A stretch of DNA of 64,000 nt from Methylococcus capsulatus. Its GTDB lineage: Bacteria; Pseudomonadota; Gammaproteobacteria; Methylococcales; Methylococcaceae. Below are positions 44,277 through 54,983 of this stretch, in pieces. A model generated the notes under the pieces. It was not told where the DNA came from, searched no databases, and saw nothing but the letters and a program-made list of their open reading frames with translations. Position numbers and translations under genes: made by a program. Where the stretch lies: positions 1,094,001 to 1,158,000 of the forward strand of contig NZ_CP104311.1 in the NCBI RefSeq assembly GCF_036864975.1, given 5' to 3'. Position 1 is the stretch's first letter, and every line of letters starts with the position of its first letter.

Positions 44277-46096
44277 TCGGCGCGGTGGCGCACCGCAACG
44301 TCACCCCGATACTGCTGGAAGGTCTGCGGCGGCTCGAATACCGCGGCTACGATTCCGCCGGCATCGCGGTGATCGCCGCGAACGGTTCGCTGGAGCGGTT
44401 GCGCCGTCCGGGCAAGCTGCGTGAGCTGGAAGCCGCACTCGAATCCGCTCTGGTCGAAGGCGAAACCGGTATCGCTCACACCCGCTGGGCCACCCACGGC
44501 GTGCCGTCAGAGCGCAACGCCCATCCGCATGTCTGCCGCGAGCGGGTCGCCGTGGTCCACAACGGCATCATCGAGAACCATGACGCACTGCGGCGGCAGC
44601 TCCAGCAGAAGGGTTACGAGTTTCTGTCGGAGACCGATACCGAAGTCGTGGTCCACCAGGTCCATGATTTCCTGGAACAGGGGTTCACCTTGCTGGAGGC
44701 GGTGCGGGCCACGGTCGGCGTCCTGGAAGGCGCGTATGCCATCGGCGTCGTCAGTGCCGGTGATCCGGGCCGGCTGATAGCCGCCCGCAAGGGCAGTCCG
44801 CTGGTGGTCGGCCTGGGGGCAAGCGAAAACTTCATCGCGTCCGACGTCTTCGCCCTGGTCGGCGAAACCCAGCGCTTCGTCTTCCTGGAAGAAGGCGACA
44901 TCGCCGAATTAACCACCGAATCGGTCCGGATTTACGGCATGGATGGCGCGCGGGTGGAGCGCCCGGTCCACGAAACCCGGCTGGCTCCGGATTCGGTGGA
45001 ACGCGGCAAATACCGCCATTACATGCAGAAGGAGATCCACGAACAGCCGGTCGCTGTCGAAAAGACCCTGAGCGGCCGCATCCAGCGGGGCAAGGTGTCG
45101 CCTTCGGCATTCGGCGAACGGGCCGAGGCCGCGTTCGAGCACGTCAAGGCGGTGCAGATCGTCGCCTGCGGAACCAGTTACCATGCCGGCCAGGTGGCGC
45201 GTTACTGGTTCGAAGCGCTGGCCGGCCTGCCCTGCAGCGTGGAAGTGGCCAGCGAGTTCCGCTACCGCAAGCAGGTCGTGCGGCCCGGCACGTTGTTCGT
45301 CACCATTTCCCAGTCCGGCGAGACCGCCGATACCTTGGCCGCGCTGAAAGCCGCCAAGCACCTCGGTTACACGCATACCCTGGCCATCTGCAACGTGCCG
45401 GAAAGCTCGATCGTGCGCGAATCAGACTCCAGCCTGATGACACGGGCCGGTCCGGAGATCGGTGTGGCCTCGACCAAGGCTTTCACCACTCAGCTGACCG
45501 CCCTCCTGCTCCTGGTGCTGGCGCTGGGCCGCCGCCATGCCTTGGCCGCCGAACAGGAGGCGAAGATCGTCCGCAAGCTGGAGACCCTGCCCGCGCAGAT
45601 CCGGCATGTGCTGCAGCTCGAGACCGAAATCGCGGCCTGGGCCGAGCTGTTCGGCGACAAGCACCATGCGCTCTATCTCGGCCGCGGCGTGCAGTATCCG
45701 GTCGCCATGGAAGGGGCGCTCAAGCTCAAGGAAATCTCCTACATCCACGCCGAAGCCTACCCCGCGGGTGAACTCAAACACGGGCCGCTGGCGCTCATCG
45801 ACGACGAGATGCCGGTGGTCGCCGTGGCGCCCAACAACGAGCTGCTGGAAAAGCTCAAATCCAACCTGCAGGAAGTCCATGCACGCGGCGGCGAGCTCTA
45901 TGTGTTCGCCGATGCCCAGGCGCCGATCGAAAACGTGCCCGGCGTCCGGATTCTCCGGGTGGCGGAGACGGATGATGTCGTTGCGCCCATCGTCTACAGC
46001 GTGCCGCTGCAGCTCTTGGCTTACCACGTCGCCCTGATCAAGGGCACGGACGTCGATCAGCCGCGCAATCTGGCCAAGTCGGTGACGGTGGAGTGA
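44264..46096 (+). CDS. glmS: Glutamine--fructose-6-phosphate aminotransferase (isomerizing)
   Basis: 610 residues. It starts [13 protein letters not shown] with the catalytic Cys after Met; [15 protein letters not shown] and HTRWATHG belong to the glutaminase domain. Two SIS domains follow ([40 protein letters not shown]). It makes glucosamine-6-phosphate, the entry to UDP-GlcNAc, and is coupled to glmU. No glmS ribozyme is expected or seen because the gene overlaps glmU. Confidence 0.97.
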   Translation: MCGIVGAVAHRNVTPILLEGLRRLEYRGYDSAGIAVIAANGSLERLRRPGKLRELEAALESALVEGETGIAHTRWATHGVPSERNAHPHVCRERVAVVHNGIIENHDALRRQLQQKGYEFLSETDTEVVVHQVHDFLEQGFTLLEAVRATVGVLEGAYAIGVVSAGDPGRLIAARKGSPLVVGLGASENFIASDVFALVGETQRFVFLEEGDIAELTTESVRIYGMDGARVERPVHETRLAPDSVERGKYRHYMQKEIHEQPVAVEKTLSGRIQRGKVSPSAFGERAEAAFEHVKAVQIVACGTSYHAGQVARYWFEALAGLPCSVEVASEFRYRKQVVRPGTLFVTISQSGETADTLAALKAAKHLGYTHTLAICNVPESSIVRESDSSLMTRAGPEIGVASTKAFTTQLTALLLLVLALGRRHALAAEQEAKIVRKLETLPAQIRHVLQLETEIAAWAELFGDKHHALYLGRGVQYPVAMEGALKLKEISYIHAEAYPAGELKHGPLALIDDEMPVVAVAPNNELLEKLKSNLQEVHARGGELYVFADAQAPIENVPGVRILRVAETDDVVAPIVYSVPLQLLAYHVALIKGTDVDQPRNLAKSVTVE

Positions 46097-46183
46097 GCAG
46101 GGCGGCCCGAGTGCTCGCCGGAGCCGCCGCGGTCGATTATGGGATAATGACCTATTCGATCCTTTTCCCAGTTCTTCGTTTCC

Positions 46184-48247
46184 ATGACCAGCCAGCGAAA
46201 AATCCTCGTCACCAGCGCCCTGCCCTATGCCAACGGCCCGATCCACCTGGGCCATCTGGTGGAATACATCCAGACCGACATCTGGGTGCGTTTCCAGAAG
46301 ATGCGGGGCCACGATTGCCGCTACGTCTGCGCCGACGACACCCACGGCACCCCCATCATGCTGCGGGCGGAGCGGGAGGGGATCACGCCGGAGGCGCTGA
46401 TCACCCGCGTCCATGCTGAGCATCTGCGCGACTTCACCGGCTTCCACATCGAGTTCGACAACTACTATTCGACCCATTCGGAGGAAACCCGCGCCCATGC
46501 GGTCGAGATTTACAGCAGGCTCAAGGCCCGCGGCCTGATCGAATCGCGGGCGATCGAGCAGTATTTCGACCCGGTCAAGGAAATGTTCCTGCCCGATCGT
46601 TTCATCAAGGGCGAATGTCCCAAGTGTCGCGCCAAGGACCAGTACGGCGATTCCTGCGAAGTCTGCGGCAGCACCTATTCGCCCACCGACCTGATCAACC
46701 CTTACTCCGCGGTATCCGGCGCCACGCCGGTGCGCAAGGAGTCTGTACATTATTTCTTCAAACTGGGGACCTGTACTGAATTCCTGAAGTTCTGGACCCG
46801 TTCCGGTCATTTGCAGGCCGAGGCCGCCAACAAACTCAACGAATGGTTCGAGGCCGGTCTTTCGGATTGGGATATTTCCCGTGATGCTCCCTATTTCGGT
46901 TTCGAGATTCCGGATGCGCCGGGCAAATATTTCTACGTCTGGCTGGACGCCCCCATCGGTTACATGGGCAGTTTTCAGAATCTTTGCGATCGCCTGCGGC
47001 TCGATTTCTCGGAGTACTGGAACAAACATACCGAAACCGAGCTGTACCATTTCATCGGCAAAGACATCCTCTATTTTCATGCGCTGTTCTGGCCGGCGAT
47101 GCTGGAATATTCGGATTTCCGGCTCCCGACCAAAATATTCGCCCACGGTTTTTTGACCGTGAACGGCGAGAAAATGTCCAAGTCACGGGGCACTTTCATC
47201 ACCGCCCAGAGTTATCTCGACCATGGCCTCGATCCGGAATGGCTGCGCTATTACTATGCCTGCAAGCTGAACGGCACGATGGAGGACATCGACCTCAGCC
47301 TGGAAGACTTCGTCGCCCGGGTGAACAGCGATCTGGTGGGGAAGTACATTAATATCGCCAGCCGGTGCGCGGGTTTCATTACAAAGTATTTCGATGGTCA
47401 ACTACGGCATCCGGATAAGCGTTTCGAAGAAGCCTTGACAGAGCGCGCGGTGAGCGAAGGTATCGCAATCGCCACTTACTATGAAAACAGGGATTACTCC
47501 AAAGCCATCCGTGAAATTATGCGGCTGGCCGACGAGATAAATGTAGCCATCAATGACCGGAAGCCCTGGGAAGTGGCCAGGGATTCGAGTCGTTTGGCGG
47601 AGCTGCAGGAAATCTGCTCCCACGCTTTGGATTCGTTCTATGTGCTGTCGGTGCTGTTGGCACCGATTCTTCCCCATCTGACCGGACAGGTCGCGAAAGA
47701 GTTGTTCGGTTTGGACCGGCCGTTTCGTTGGAGCGATTTGTCCGAACGGCCGAGGCGTATTCATGCCTTCAGACACCTCATGACCCGCATCGATCCGAAA
47801 CGGATCGATGCCCTGATCGAAGCCAACCGCCAAAATCTGCAGGCGGCGGCCGGGTTGCCGGAACCGCATTCCCAGGTGCGCCACGCCGAGCACCAGCAGC
47901 ACGAAATACATCCGATCGCCGAGACGATTTCCATCGACGATTTCGCGAAGGTCGATCTGCGCGTCGCTCGCATCGTCAACGCCGAGCACGTCGAGGGCGC
48001 GGACAAACTGCTGAAGCTGACACTGGACCTGGGCGGCGAGACCCGCACGGTGTTCGCTGGTATCAAGTCAGCCTATGCACCCGAAAACCTGATCGGCCGG
48101 TTGACCGTAATGGTCGCCAACCTGGCACCGCGCAAGATGAAGTTCGGCCTGTCCGAAGGCATGGTGCTGGCAGCGGGGCCGGGAGGCGCCGACATCTTCC
48201 TCCTTTCGCCGGACGAAGGCGCCCGGCCCGGCATGCGAGTCAAGTGA
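46184..48247 (+). CDS. metG: Methionine--tRNA ligase
   Basis: 687 residues, the long dimeric type. HIGH motif in [14 protein letters not shown], a zinc knuckle ([18 protein letters not shown]), KMSKS in [12 protein letters not shown] (about residue 330), the anticodon-binding helical domain, and a C-terminal tRNA-binding OB domain (about 585-687, [20 protein letters not shown]). The preceding 87 bases hold no gene. Confidence 0.98.
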   Translation: MTSQRKILVTSALPYANGPIHLGHLVEYIQTDIWVRFQKMRGHDCRYVCADDTHGTPIMLRAEREGITPEALITRVHAEHLRDFTGFHIEFDNYYSTHSEETRAHAVEIYSRLKARGLIESRAIEQYFDPVKEMFLPDRFIKGECPKCRAKDQYGDSCEVCGSTYSPTDLINPYSAVSGATPVRKESVHYFFKLGTCTEFLKFWTRSGHLQAEAANKLNEWFEAGLSDWDISRDAPYFGFEIPDAPGKYFYVWLDAPIGYMGSFQNLCDRLRLDFSEYWNKHTETELYHFIGKDILYFHALFWPAMLEYSDFRLPTKIFAHGFLTVNGEKMSKSRGTFITAQSYLDHGLDPEWLRYYYACKLNGTMEDIDLSLEDFVARVNSDLVGKYINIASRCAGFITKYFDGQLRHPDKRFEEALTERAVSEGIAIATYYENRDYSKAIREIMRLADEINVAINDRKPWEVARDSSRLAELQEICSHALDSFYVLSVLLAPILPHLTGQVAKELFGLDRPFRWSDLSERPRRIHAFRHLMTRIDPKRIDALIEANRQNLQAAAGLPEPHSQVRHAEHQQHEIHPIAETISIDDFAKVDLRVARIVNAEHVEGADKLLKLTLDLGGETRTVFAGIKSAYAPENLIGRLTVMVANLAPRKMKFGLSEGMVLAAGPGGADIFLLSPDEGARPGMRVK

Positions 48248-48254
48248 AGCGGGT

Positions 48255-49610
48255 ATGACATCCGCCAGCCGCGAATGGATGGAGCGCGATCTCGCGGTGC
48301 TCTGGCATCCGTGCAGCCAAATGAAGGACCACGAGTCGCTGCCGCTGATCCCGATCCGGCGCGGCGAGGGTGTCTGGCTGGAGGATTTCGACGGCAGACG
48401 TTATCTGGATGCGATCAGCTCCTGGTGGGTCAACCTGTTCGGGCACTGCCATCCCGCGATCAACGCCGCCCTGGCCGATCAGCTCGGGCGGCTGGAGCAG
48501 GTGATCTTCGCCGGCTTCAGCCACGAGCCGGGCATAAGGCTGGCGGAACGCTTGGTTGCGCTGATGCCGCCGGGGCTGGAGCGCTGCTTCTACGCCGACA
48601 ACGGCTCGGCGGCGGTCGAGGTGGCGCTGAAGATGAGCTTCCACTATTGGCGCAACCTGGGCCGCCCAGGCAAGACCCGCTTCGTCACCCTGGAGAACAG
48701 CTATCACGGGGAGACTCTGGGCGCGCTGGCGGTGGGCGACGTTCCGCTGTACAAGGAGACCTACCGGCCGCTGCTGATGGAGGCCGTAGCCGCGCCCAGT
48801 CCCGACGCCTGGGGACGCGAGCCGGGGGAGAGCGAAGCCGGCTATGCCGAGCGGCGCTTCCGTGACATGCTGGCGATTCTGGAGCGCGGCGCCGATGAAA
48901 TCTGCGCCGTGATCGTCGAACCGCTGGTGCAATGTGCTGGCGGCATGCGCATGTACGATCCGCATTACCTTCGTCTGCTGCGTGAGGCTTGCGACCGCCT
49001 GGGCATTCACCTCATCGCCGACGAGATCGCGGTCGGTTTCGGCCGCACCGGCACCTTATTCGCCTGTGAACAGGCCGGCATCAGCCCGGATTTCCTGTGT
49101 CTGTCCAAGGGCCTTACCGGCGGCTATCTGCCGCTGGCAGCGGTGCTGACCCGCCCGGAGATCTACGCCGCCTTCTACGACGACTACGGTACGCTGAGAG
49201 CCTTCCTGCATTCCCACAGCTACACCGGCAACCCCCTGGCCTGCCGGGCGGCTTTGGCGACGCTGGATTTGTTCGAGCAGACTGACGTGCTGGGGCGGAA
49301 CCGCGAACTGGCGCGCTGCCTGGCGGATTCCGCGGCGCGTTTCCAGGAACATCCCCATGTCGCCGAAGTCCGCCAGCGCGGGATGATCGTGGCGATCGAA
49401 ATGGTGAAGGACAAGGCGGCCCGCGACCCCTATCCCTGGCAGGAGCGGCGCGGCCTTCGGGTCTACCGGCATGGGCTGGAGCGTGGCGTGTTGCTGCGCC
49501 CCTTAGGCAATGTGATCTATTTCATGCCGCCTTACGTCATCACCCCCGAACAGATTCGCCTCATGGCGGAGGTGGCCTGGGAAGGATTGCTGCTGGCGAC
49601 GGAGGACTGA
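48255..49610 (+). CDS. bioA: Adenosylmethionine--8-amino-7-oxononanoate aminotransferase
   Basis: 451 residues. WHPCSQMKDHESLPLIPI at the N-terminus is characteristic of BioA. SSWWVNLFGHCHPAIN, ENSYHGETLGALAVGD, LIADEIAVGFGRTGTLFACE and the PLP-binding Lys in CLSKGLTGGYLPLAA (about residue 285) follow. It transfers the amino group of SAM to KAPA to form DAPA in biotin synthesis. No other bio gene is here. It starts 7 bases after metG and ends 5 bases before rsmE. Confidence 0.93.
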   Translation: MTSASREWMERDLAVLWHPCSQMKDHESLPLIPIRRGEGVWLEDFDGRRYLDAISSWWVNLFGHCHPAINAALADQLGRLEQVIFAGFSHEPGIRLAERLVALMPPGLERCFYADNGSAAVEVALKMSFHYWRNLGRPGKTRFVTLENSYHGETLGALAVGDVPLYKETYRPLLMEAVAAPSPDAWGREPGESEAGYAERRFRDMLAILERGADEICAVIVEPLVQCAGGMRMYDPHYLRLLREACDRLGIHLIADEIAVGFGRTGTLFACEQAGISPDFLCLSKGLTGGYLPLAAVLTRPEIYAAFYDDYGTLRAFLHSHSYTGNPLACRAALATLDLFEQTDVLGRNRELARCLADSAARFQEHPHVAEVRQRGMIVAIEMVKDKAARDPYPWQERRGLRVYRHGLERGVLLRPLGNVIYFMPPYVITPEQIRLMAEVAWEGLLLATED

Positions 49611-49615
49611 GGGCC

Positions 49616-50347
49616 ATGCGCATTTCCCGTCTGTATCTGCCGGTGCCGCTGGCATCGGGTGCCGATGTCGTGCTGGACGAGGAGCGCGCCCATTACCTCC
49701 GCACGGTCCTGCGGCTCAAGCGCGGTTTCGAGCTCACCTTGTTCAACGGAGAAGGCGGCGAGTTCGCCGCGCGGATCGAAACCTGTCACCGGGAGGCCGT
49801 GAGTCTGACGGTAGGCGAGCACCGGCCGGACGACCGCGAATCCCTCCTCGACGTGCGGCTGGGGCTGGGCATCTCGCGCGGCGAGCGTATGGACCTGGCG
49901 ATCCAGAAGGCGGTGGAACTGGGCGTTGGCGCCATCACTCCCTTGTTCACCGAACGCTGCGTGGTGCAGCTCGATGGCGAACGCAAGGCGCAGCGCCTGG
50001 AGCACTGGCGCCGGGTGGTCTGGGCCGCCTGCGAGCAGAGTGGGCGCAACCGGGTGCCGGAAGTGCTGGAGCCTTTGTCCCTGGGTGCGTGGCTGCCGAC
50101 GGCCGCGGGTCTTCGGATCTTCCTCGATCCCCATGCCTCCCGTGGCCTGCGCGATCTGGTACCGCCCACCGGTACGGTGACCCTGCTGTCGGGCCCGGAG
50201 GGCGGGTTCAGCGATGCCGAGCGTGATATGGCGATGGCGGCAGCGTTCACCCCGGTCCGCCTCGGCCCGCGCGTGCTGCGCACCGAAACCGCCGCCCTGG
50301 CTGCCTTGGCGGCAATCCAGACGCTGTGGGGCGACTTGGCGGTTTAG
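49616..50347 (+). CDS. rsmE: 16S rRNA (uracil1498-N3)-methyltransferase RsmE
   Basis: 243 residues. MRISRLYLPVPL, HYLRTVLRLKRG, QKAVELGVGAITPLFTERCV and the knotted SPOUT C-terminus (LLSGPEGGFSDAERD, RLGPRVLRTETAALAALAAI) are RsmE signatures. Last housekeeping gene before the BREX locus, which starts 50 bases downstream. Confidence 0.95.
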   Translation: MRISRLYLPVPLASGADVVLDEERAHYLRTVLRLKRGFELTLFNGEGGEFAARIETCHREAVSLTVGEHRPDDRESLLDVRLGLGISRGERMDLAIQKAVELGVGAITPLFTERCVVQLDGERKAQRLEHWRRVVWAACEQSGRNRVPEVLEPLSLGAWLPTAAGLRIFLDPHASRGLRDLVPPTGTVTLLSGPEGGFSDAERDMAMAAAFTPVRLGPRVLRTETAALAALAAIQTLWGDLAV

Positions 50348-50397
50348 TGGCTCTAGATGAATATTGAAGCATTCTGTGAGTCGTCGGAAACCAGGAA

Positions 50398-50937
50398 ATG
50401 CTGTCGCGGCTTGATTCTCTTGTTGATGAAACTGGTGCACTACAAAGCAAGCTGATCCTGCTTGTTGGGCGCCCTGGGTGCGGCAAGACCCGACTGCTGG
50501 CAATGCTTGCCAATCGGCGCGGTGCGAAGGTCATGAATGTCGGAGCCGCGCTGGGAAAGCGCCTCGCGGCGTTGCCGCTGCGGCAGCGGGCACTCCAGGC
50601 CAATGTCGTCATGCGGGAGCTGGCCCAGAGTTACGCGAGCGGCGATCTGCTCCTGCTCGACAACATCGAGCTGCTGTTCGACCAAATGCTCAAGCTCGAT
50701 CCGCTGGATCTGCTCAAGCGCCACGCCAAAGCCCTTCGTGTTGTGGCGGTGTGGCCGGGAGAGCTACGTGATGGCCGCCTGATCTATGCGGAAATGGGGC
50801 ATCCGGAATATCAGGACTACGGCCTCGATGGCCTGGTCCCGTTCGAAATTGACAAATTCGCCGGGAGCGAATTTGGACGCACGGAGTGCGGCCCGCAGGG
50901 CGAACCCCAGGGAGGGGGTGAGCAAACGGTGAAGTAA
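50398..50937 (+). CDS. brxF: BREX type 3 P-loop protein BrxF
   Basis: 179 residues. Walker A GRPGCGKTRLL (24-34) and Walker B-like DLLLLDNIELLF (about 83-94) make a small ATPase; BrxF is the marker of type 3 BREX. Residues from about 151 to the stop (EIDKF then AGSEFGRTECGPQGEPQGGG) are encoded by a dispersed palindromic repeat, so the original C-terminus was probably shorter or different. It lies 50 bases after rsmE and 13 bases before brxC. No clear promoter was seen in the gap; read-through from the housekeeping genes is possible. Confidence 0.85.
   Translation: MLSRLDSLVDETGALQSKLILLVGRPGCGKTRLLAMLANRRGAKVMNVGAALGKRLAALPLRQRALQANVVMRELAQSYASGDLLLLDNIELLFDQMLKLDPLDLLKRHAKALRVVAVWPGELRDGRLIYAEMGHPEYQDYGLDGLVPFEIDKFAGSEFGRTECGPQGEPQGGGEQTVK
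50851..50921 (-). repeat. Two-hairpin palindromic repeat, copy A (in brxF)
   Basis: AAATTCGC (50854-50861), spacer of 5, GCGAATTT (50867-50874), then GC-rich sequence with GCCCGCAGGGCG. Its reverse complement shares a block of about 28 bases with copy C (61443-61469) and resembles copies B, D and E. Orientation minus relative to B, C and D. It supplies the last part of brxF. Confidence 0.75.
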
Positions 50938-50950
50938 AGGGGGAAAACGC

Positions 50951-53900
50951 ATGCGCTACGGGGATCTCATTCAGTTCGAGCCGATCGAGTCGGTCATTCA
51001 GCTGCTCGACGCCAATCGGCCCGATGAGGCAAAGAAGCTCGTCGCCACCTACGTCATCTCCGACGACATGGCCGAGCGGATCACCAAGCAGATGATCCCG
51101 CAGCTCTCGTTCGACGAATCGGTCGACCACAAGGGTGTGCTCGTGGTCGGCAACTATGGCACCGGTAAGTCGCATTTGATGTCGGTGCTGTCGCTGATCG
51201 CCGAGGACGCCGCCTACGTCCCCATGATCCGCCACCCCAAGGTCGCCGAGGCTGCCGGTGCGATCGCCGGCAAGTTCAAGGTGCACCGGATCGAGATCTC
51301 CAGCCAGATGTCCCTGCGCGACATCATCACGCAGGAGCTCGAGATTTTCCTGGAGAACCAGGGTGTTAGCTATTCCTTCCCGCCGGCCGACAAGGTGGTC
51401 AACAACAAGGCCGCCTTCGAAGAGATGATGGCCGCGTTCGACGAGGTGCACCCCAACCACGGCGTCCTCCTCGTCGTTGATGAATTCCTTGAATACCTGC
51501 GCTCCCGCAAGGACCATGATCTGGTGCTGGATCTGTCCTTCCTGCGCGAGATCGGCGAGGTCACCAAGCACCTGCGCTTCCGCTTCGTGGCCGGCGTGCA
51601 GGAGGCCATCTTCGACAGCAGCCGCTTCCAGCACGTGGCCGACAGCCTGTATCGCGTGAGCGAGCGCTTCACCCAGGTGCTGCTTGCCCGCCATGACGTG
51701 AGCTTTGTGGTGGCCGAACGCCTGCTCAAGAAGTCGGCCGACCAGCAACACAAGATCCGCACCTATCTCACGCCCTTCGCCAAGTTCTACAGCAATATGA
51801 ACGAGCGGATGGATGAGTATGTCCGCCTTTTCCCCGTTCACCCGGACTACATCGGCACCTTCGAGCGGCTGATCTTTACCGAAAAGCGTGGCGCGCTGGT
51901 CACCCTGCGCGACCAGATCCAGGCTCTCCTGGATGAGGAGGTGCCGACCGATCGCCCCGGCTTGATCGGCTACGACAAGTTCTGGGACACGGTCACCTCC
52001 AACTCGGTGCTGCGCTCAGACCCGAATATCGGCCCGGTGTTGAAGGTTGCGGAGGCGCTGGGCGAGCGCGTGCAAAAGGCCTTCACCCGTCCGCCCTACA
52101 AGGCGATGGCCATGCGGGTGATCAAGGGGCTGTCCGTACACCGCCTGACCACCGGCGGCGACATCTACGTGCCGGTGGGCCCAACGGCCGAGGAACTGCG
52201 CGACACGCTTTGTCTGTACCAGCCCGGCATCGAGGACATGGGCGGCGAGCCTTCCGACGACCTGCTGACCGCCGTGCAGACGACGCTGCGCGAGATCGTC
52301 AAGACGGTCAACGGCCAGTTCATCTCCAAAGCGCCAGATACCGAGCAGTACTACCTCGATCTCAAGAAGGACGTCGACTACGACGCCCAGATCGAAAAGC
52401 GCGCCGAAGCGCTGTCCGACGACGCCCTGGATCGTGCCTACTACAGCGCCATGATGCAGCTCATGGAATGCACCGATGAGCATGCCTACGTTACCGGCTA
52501 CAAGATATGGCAGCACCAGGTCGAGTGGCAGGACCGCCGCGTGGAGCGCAACGGCTACCTCTTCCTAGGGGCGCCCAACGATCGGCCGACCGCCCAGCCC
52601 GAGCGCGATTTCTACATCTACTTCATCCAGCCGTTCGAGCCGCCCCGTTTCCGCGACGACAACAAGACGGACGAGGTGTTCTTCCGACTGAAGGGGCTGG
52701 ACGACGCCATCAAGCGCCATCTGGCGTTCTACGCCGCTGCCCAGGAACTTGCTTCCACGGCCAGCTGCGCGGCAAAGGCCGTCTACCTGGACAAGGCCCG
52801 TCGCGCCTTAAGCGACATGAGCAAGTGGCTGCAGGACAAACAGATGACCGCCTTCGAGGTCACCTACCAGGGCAAGACCCGACGCCTTTCGGAATGGGCC
52901 AAGGGCGTGTCGATGCGCGACAAGCTCCGATTGGGCCCGGACGAGCGCGCCAACTTCCGCGACATCGTCAACGTCACCTCAGGTCTGGCTCTCGGCACCC
53001 ATTTCGCGGATCTTGCGCCGGAATATCCGACCTTCTCTGTCCTGGTCACCGAATCCAACCGCAAGCAGCTCATCACCAACGCCCTGAAGGCGCTGGCGGG
53101 TGGAACGCGCACCAAGGACGCCATCGCCATCCTGGACGCGCTGGAGATGTTGGACGGCGACCGCATCGAGCCCACGCGATCCAAGTACGCCCAGGAAGTG
53201 CTCAACCGGCTCAAGGCCAAAGGCCACGGGCAGGTGCTCAACCGCAGCGAGCTGCTCGTTCCGGTTGCTGGAGACATCGAATATTTCTACCCAACCAAGT
53301 ACAGACTGGAGCCAGACCTTCTGATCATCGTGCTGGGCGCGCTGGTCTACTCGGGCGACATCGTGCTGGCGATTACCGGCGACAAGATCGACGCCGGCAA
53401 GCTCTCGCTCCTGGCCGAACGATCCCTGGACGACCAGATCCAGTTCAAGCACATCGAGCCGCCCAAGGAGATCAATGTCGCCGTCCTGCGCGCGCTGTTC
53501 GAGCTGCTGGGCCTGCCGTCCGGCCTTGCCCAGATGGCGACGCAAGGCAAGGAAGAACCGGTCAAGAAACTGCTGGATGCCGTGGCCAAGCTGGTACAGC
53601 GTGTGCTCACGGTCGGCACCGACCTGCAGAACCGCCTCAGCTTCTGGGGCCAGTCCCTGCTGCGCGAAGAAGAGCTGCGCGATTGGCGCACACGGCTGGA
53701 AGCGCTCAAGGGCTTCCTGGAAGGACTGTCGCCCTACAACACTGTCGGCAAGCTCAAGAACTTGCGCATCACCCAGGACGACATCGAGACTCAGAAGAAG
53801 AACCTCGATGTGCTTGCCGCAGTGGAGAGACTGCGTGACCTGGTTGCCGAGCTGGGCAATGTTGCCGCCTACCTCTCCCAAGCCGAAATGGTGCTGCCCG

Positions 53901-54679
53901 GCGACCATGCCTGGGTGCAGCAGGCCCAGGCTGCCCGCAAGGACATCCTCGACAAGCTCGCCGAGGACCGCAGTGCGCAGCATGCCGCCGAGTATCGCCA
54001 GCGCCTGGCCACGCTCAAGAAGGACTACATCACCGCCTACGTGGCGCAACACAGCAAGGCCCGGCTCGGCGTGGCGGAAGACAAGACCAAGTCCGCATTG
54101 CGCCGTGACCCGCGCATTGTGACCCTGCGCGCCCTGGCCGGCATCTCCCTCATGCCCACCGGCCAGCTCACCACCTTCGAAGACAAGCTGGACAAGCTCA
54201 AGAGCTGCGCGTCCCTGGTGGAAAGGGAGCTGGAAGCCAGCCCGGTCTGTCCGCACTGCGGCTATCGCCCCGCCAACGAGCAGGGCGATTGGCTTCCGGC
54301 GGCCAACGTCCTCAAGGCGCTGGACGACGAGCTCGACCGCTTGGTCCAAGGTTGGCAACAGACGCTGGTCGACAACCTGGAAGACCCGATCATCCAGGCC
54401 AACTTCGAGCTGCTGAAGGCCACGCAGCGCGACCTGATCCAGGGCTTCCTGGCCTCGAAGGCCTTGCCCGACCCGGTAACTCCGGAGTTCGTTGCCGCCG
54501 TACAGGAGGCGCTGTCCGGCCTTGAGAAGATCGTGGTCACCGGCGATGACATTAAGAAGGCCCTGCTCACTGGCGGCTCGCCGGCGACGCCTGACGAATT
54601 GCGCCGCCGCTTCGAGTCGTTCATGAACGAGCGCTGCAAGGGAAGGGATGCGAGCAAACTGCGGTTCGTGGTGGAGTGA
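50951..54679 (+). CDS. brxC: BREX type 3 ATPase BrxC (PglY-like, DUF6079)
   Basis: 1242 residues. Walker A GNYGTGKSHLMSVL at 67-80 and Walker B HGVLLVVDEFLEYL (about 170-182) near the N-terminus, followed by a very long helical body with charged coiled stretches, typical of BrxC/PglY. One CPHCG near residue 1102 could be half a zinc site. BrxC forms a complex with PglX/PglZ that blocks phage DNA replication in other BREX types. ATG 50951 is preceded by AAAGGGGG. This gene carries no in-frame palindromic repeat, unlike brxF, brxHII and pglZ. Confidence 0.88.
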   Translation: MRYGDLIQFEPIESVIQLLDANRPDEAKKLVATYVISDDMAERITKQMIPQLSFDESVDHKGVLVVGNYGTGKSHLMSVLSLIAEDAAYVPMIRHPKVAEAAGAIAGKFKVHRIEISSQMSLRDIITQELEIFLENQGVSYSFPPADKVVNNKAAFEEMMAAFDEVHPNHGVLLVVDEFLEYLRSRKDHDLVLDLSFLREIGEVTKHLRFRFVAGVQEAIFDSSRFQHVADSLYRVSERFTQVLLARHDVSFVVAERLLKKSADQQHKIRTYLTPFAKFYSNMNERMDEYVRLFPVHPDYIGTFERLIFTEKRGALVTLRDQIQALLDEEVPTDRPGLIGYDKFWDTVTSNSVLRSDPNIGPVLKVAEALGERVQKAFTRPPYKAMAMRVIKGLSVHRLTTGGDIYVPVGPTAEELRDTLCLYQPGIEDMGGEPSDDLLTAVQTTLREIVKTVNGQFISKAPDTEQYYLDLKKDVDYDAQIEKRAEALSDDALDRAYYSAMMQLMECTDEHAYVTGYKIWQHQVEWQDRRVERNGYLFLGAPNDRPTAQPERDFYIYFIQPFEPPRFRDDNKTDEVFFRLKGLDDAIKRHLAFYAAAQELASTASCAAKAVYLDKARRALSDMSKWLQDKQMTAFEVTYQGKTRRLSEWAKGVSMRDKLRLGPDERANFRDIVNVTSGLALGTHFADLAPEYPTFSVLVTESNRKQLITNALKALAGGTRTKDAIAILDALEMLDGDRIEPTRSKYAQEVLNRLKAKGHGQVLNRSELLVPVAGDIEYFYPTKYRLEPDLLIIVLGALVYSGDIVLAITGDKIDAGKLSLLAERSLDDQIQFKHIEPPKEINVAVLRALFELLGLPSGLAQMATQGKEEPVKKLLDAVAKLVQRVLTVGTDLQNRLSFWGQSLLREEELRDWRTRLEALKGFLEGLSPYNTVGKLKNLRITQDDIETQKKNLDVLAAVERLRDLVAELGNVAAYLSQAEMVLPGDHAWVQQAQAARKDILDKLAEDRSAQHAAEYRQRLATLKKDYITAYVAQHSKARLGVAEDKTKSALRRDPRIVTLRALAGISLMPTGQLTTFEDKLDKLKSCASLVERELEASPVCPHCGYRPANEQGDWLPAANVLKALDDELDRLVQGWQQTLVDNLEDPIIQANFELLKATQRDLIQGFLASKALPDPVTPEFVAAVQEALSGLEKIVVTGDDIKKALLTGGSPATPDELRRRFESFMNERCKGRDASKLRFVVE

Positions 54680-54700
54680 ATATTTCTGCATTAAAATGAC

Positions 54701-54716
54701 CAGACTGACTAGTCTG
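54701..54716. promoter_or_regulatory. Inverted repeat before the antitoxin gene
   Basis: CAGACT (54701-54706) and AGTCTG (54711-54716) with a 4-base spacer, 16 bases before the antitoxin ATG. Phd-type antitoxins repress their own promoter through such short palindromes, so this is a likely operator; TTAAAAT at 54691-54697 may be part of the promoter. Confidence 0.45.
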
Positions 54717-54731
54717 TTTGTGGAGGTTTCC

Positions 54732-54983
54732 ATGCGTGAATGGGCATTGCAAGACGCCAAAGCGCGTTTGAGTGAAGTCGTGCGGCTGGCGATGGAGCAC
54801 GAACCGCAAGAAATAACCTTGCGCGGTGAGCCGGCGGTGGTGGTGCTTTCGCGGGAGGACTACGACCGTTTGACCCAGCGGCGCGAGTCACTCGTGGAGT
54901 TCATGCGGTGTTCTCCGCTCTATGGCGCGGATGACGTCGAATTTTCACGCGACCAGAGTCTGACGCGCGAGGTCGAGCTTTGA
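54732..54983 (+). CDS. Phd/YefM-type antitoxin
   Basis: 83 residues from ATG 54732 with TGGAGG upstream. The N-terminus WALQDAKARLSEVVRLAMEH and ITLRGEPAVVVLSREDYDRL is the DNA-binding Phd/YefM fold; the C-terminal 30 residues (FMRCSPLYGADDVEFSRDQS) would wrap the toxin. It overlaps the toxin start by 4 bases (TTGA). It stands 52 bases after brxC inside the BREX operon with its own likely operator. Confidence 0.88.
   Translation: MREWALQDAKARLSEVVRLAMEHEPQEITLRGEPAVVVLSREDYDRLTQRRESLVEFMRCSPLYGADDVEFSRDQSLTREVEL

Noticed and set aside
52507-53838. 443-codon plus-strand frame inside brxC
   Set aside because: Alternate-frame shadow rich in Arg, Pro and Gly; brxC is continuous through the region with its Walker motifs in frame.
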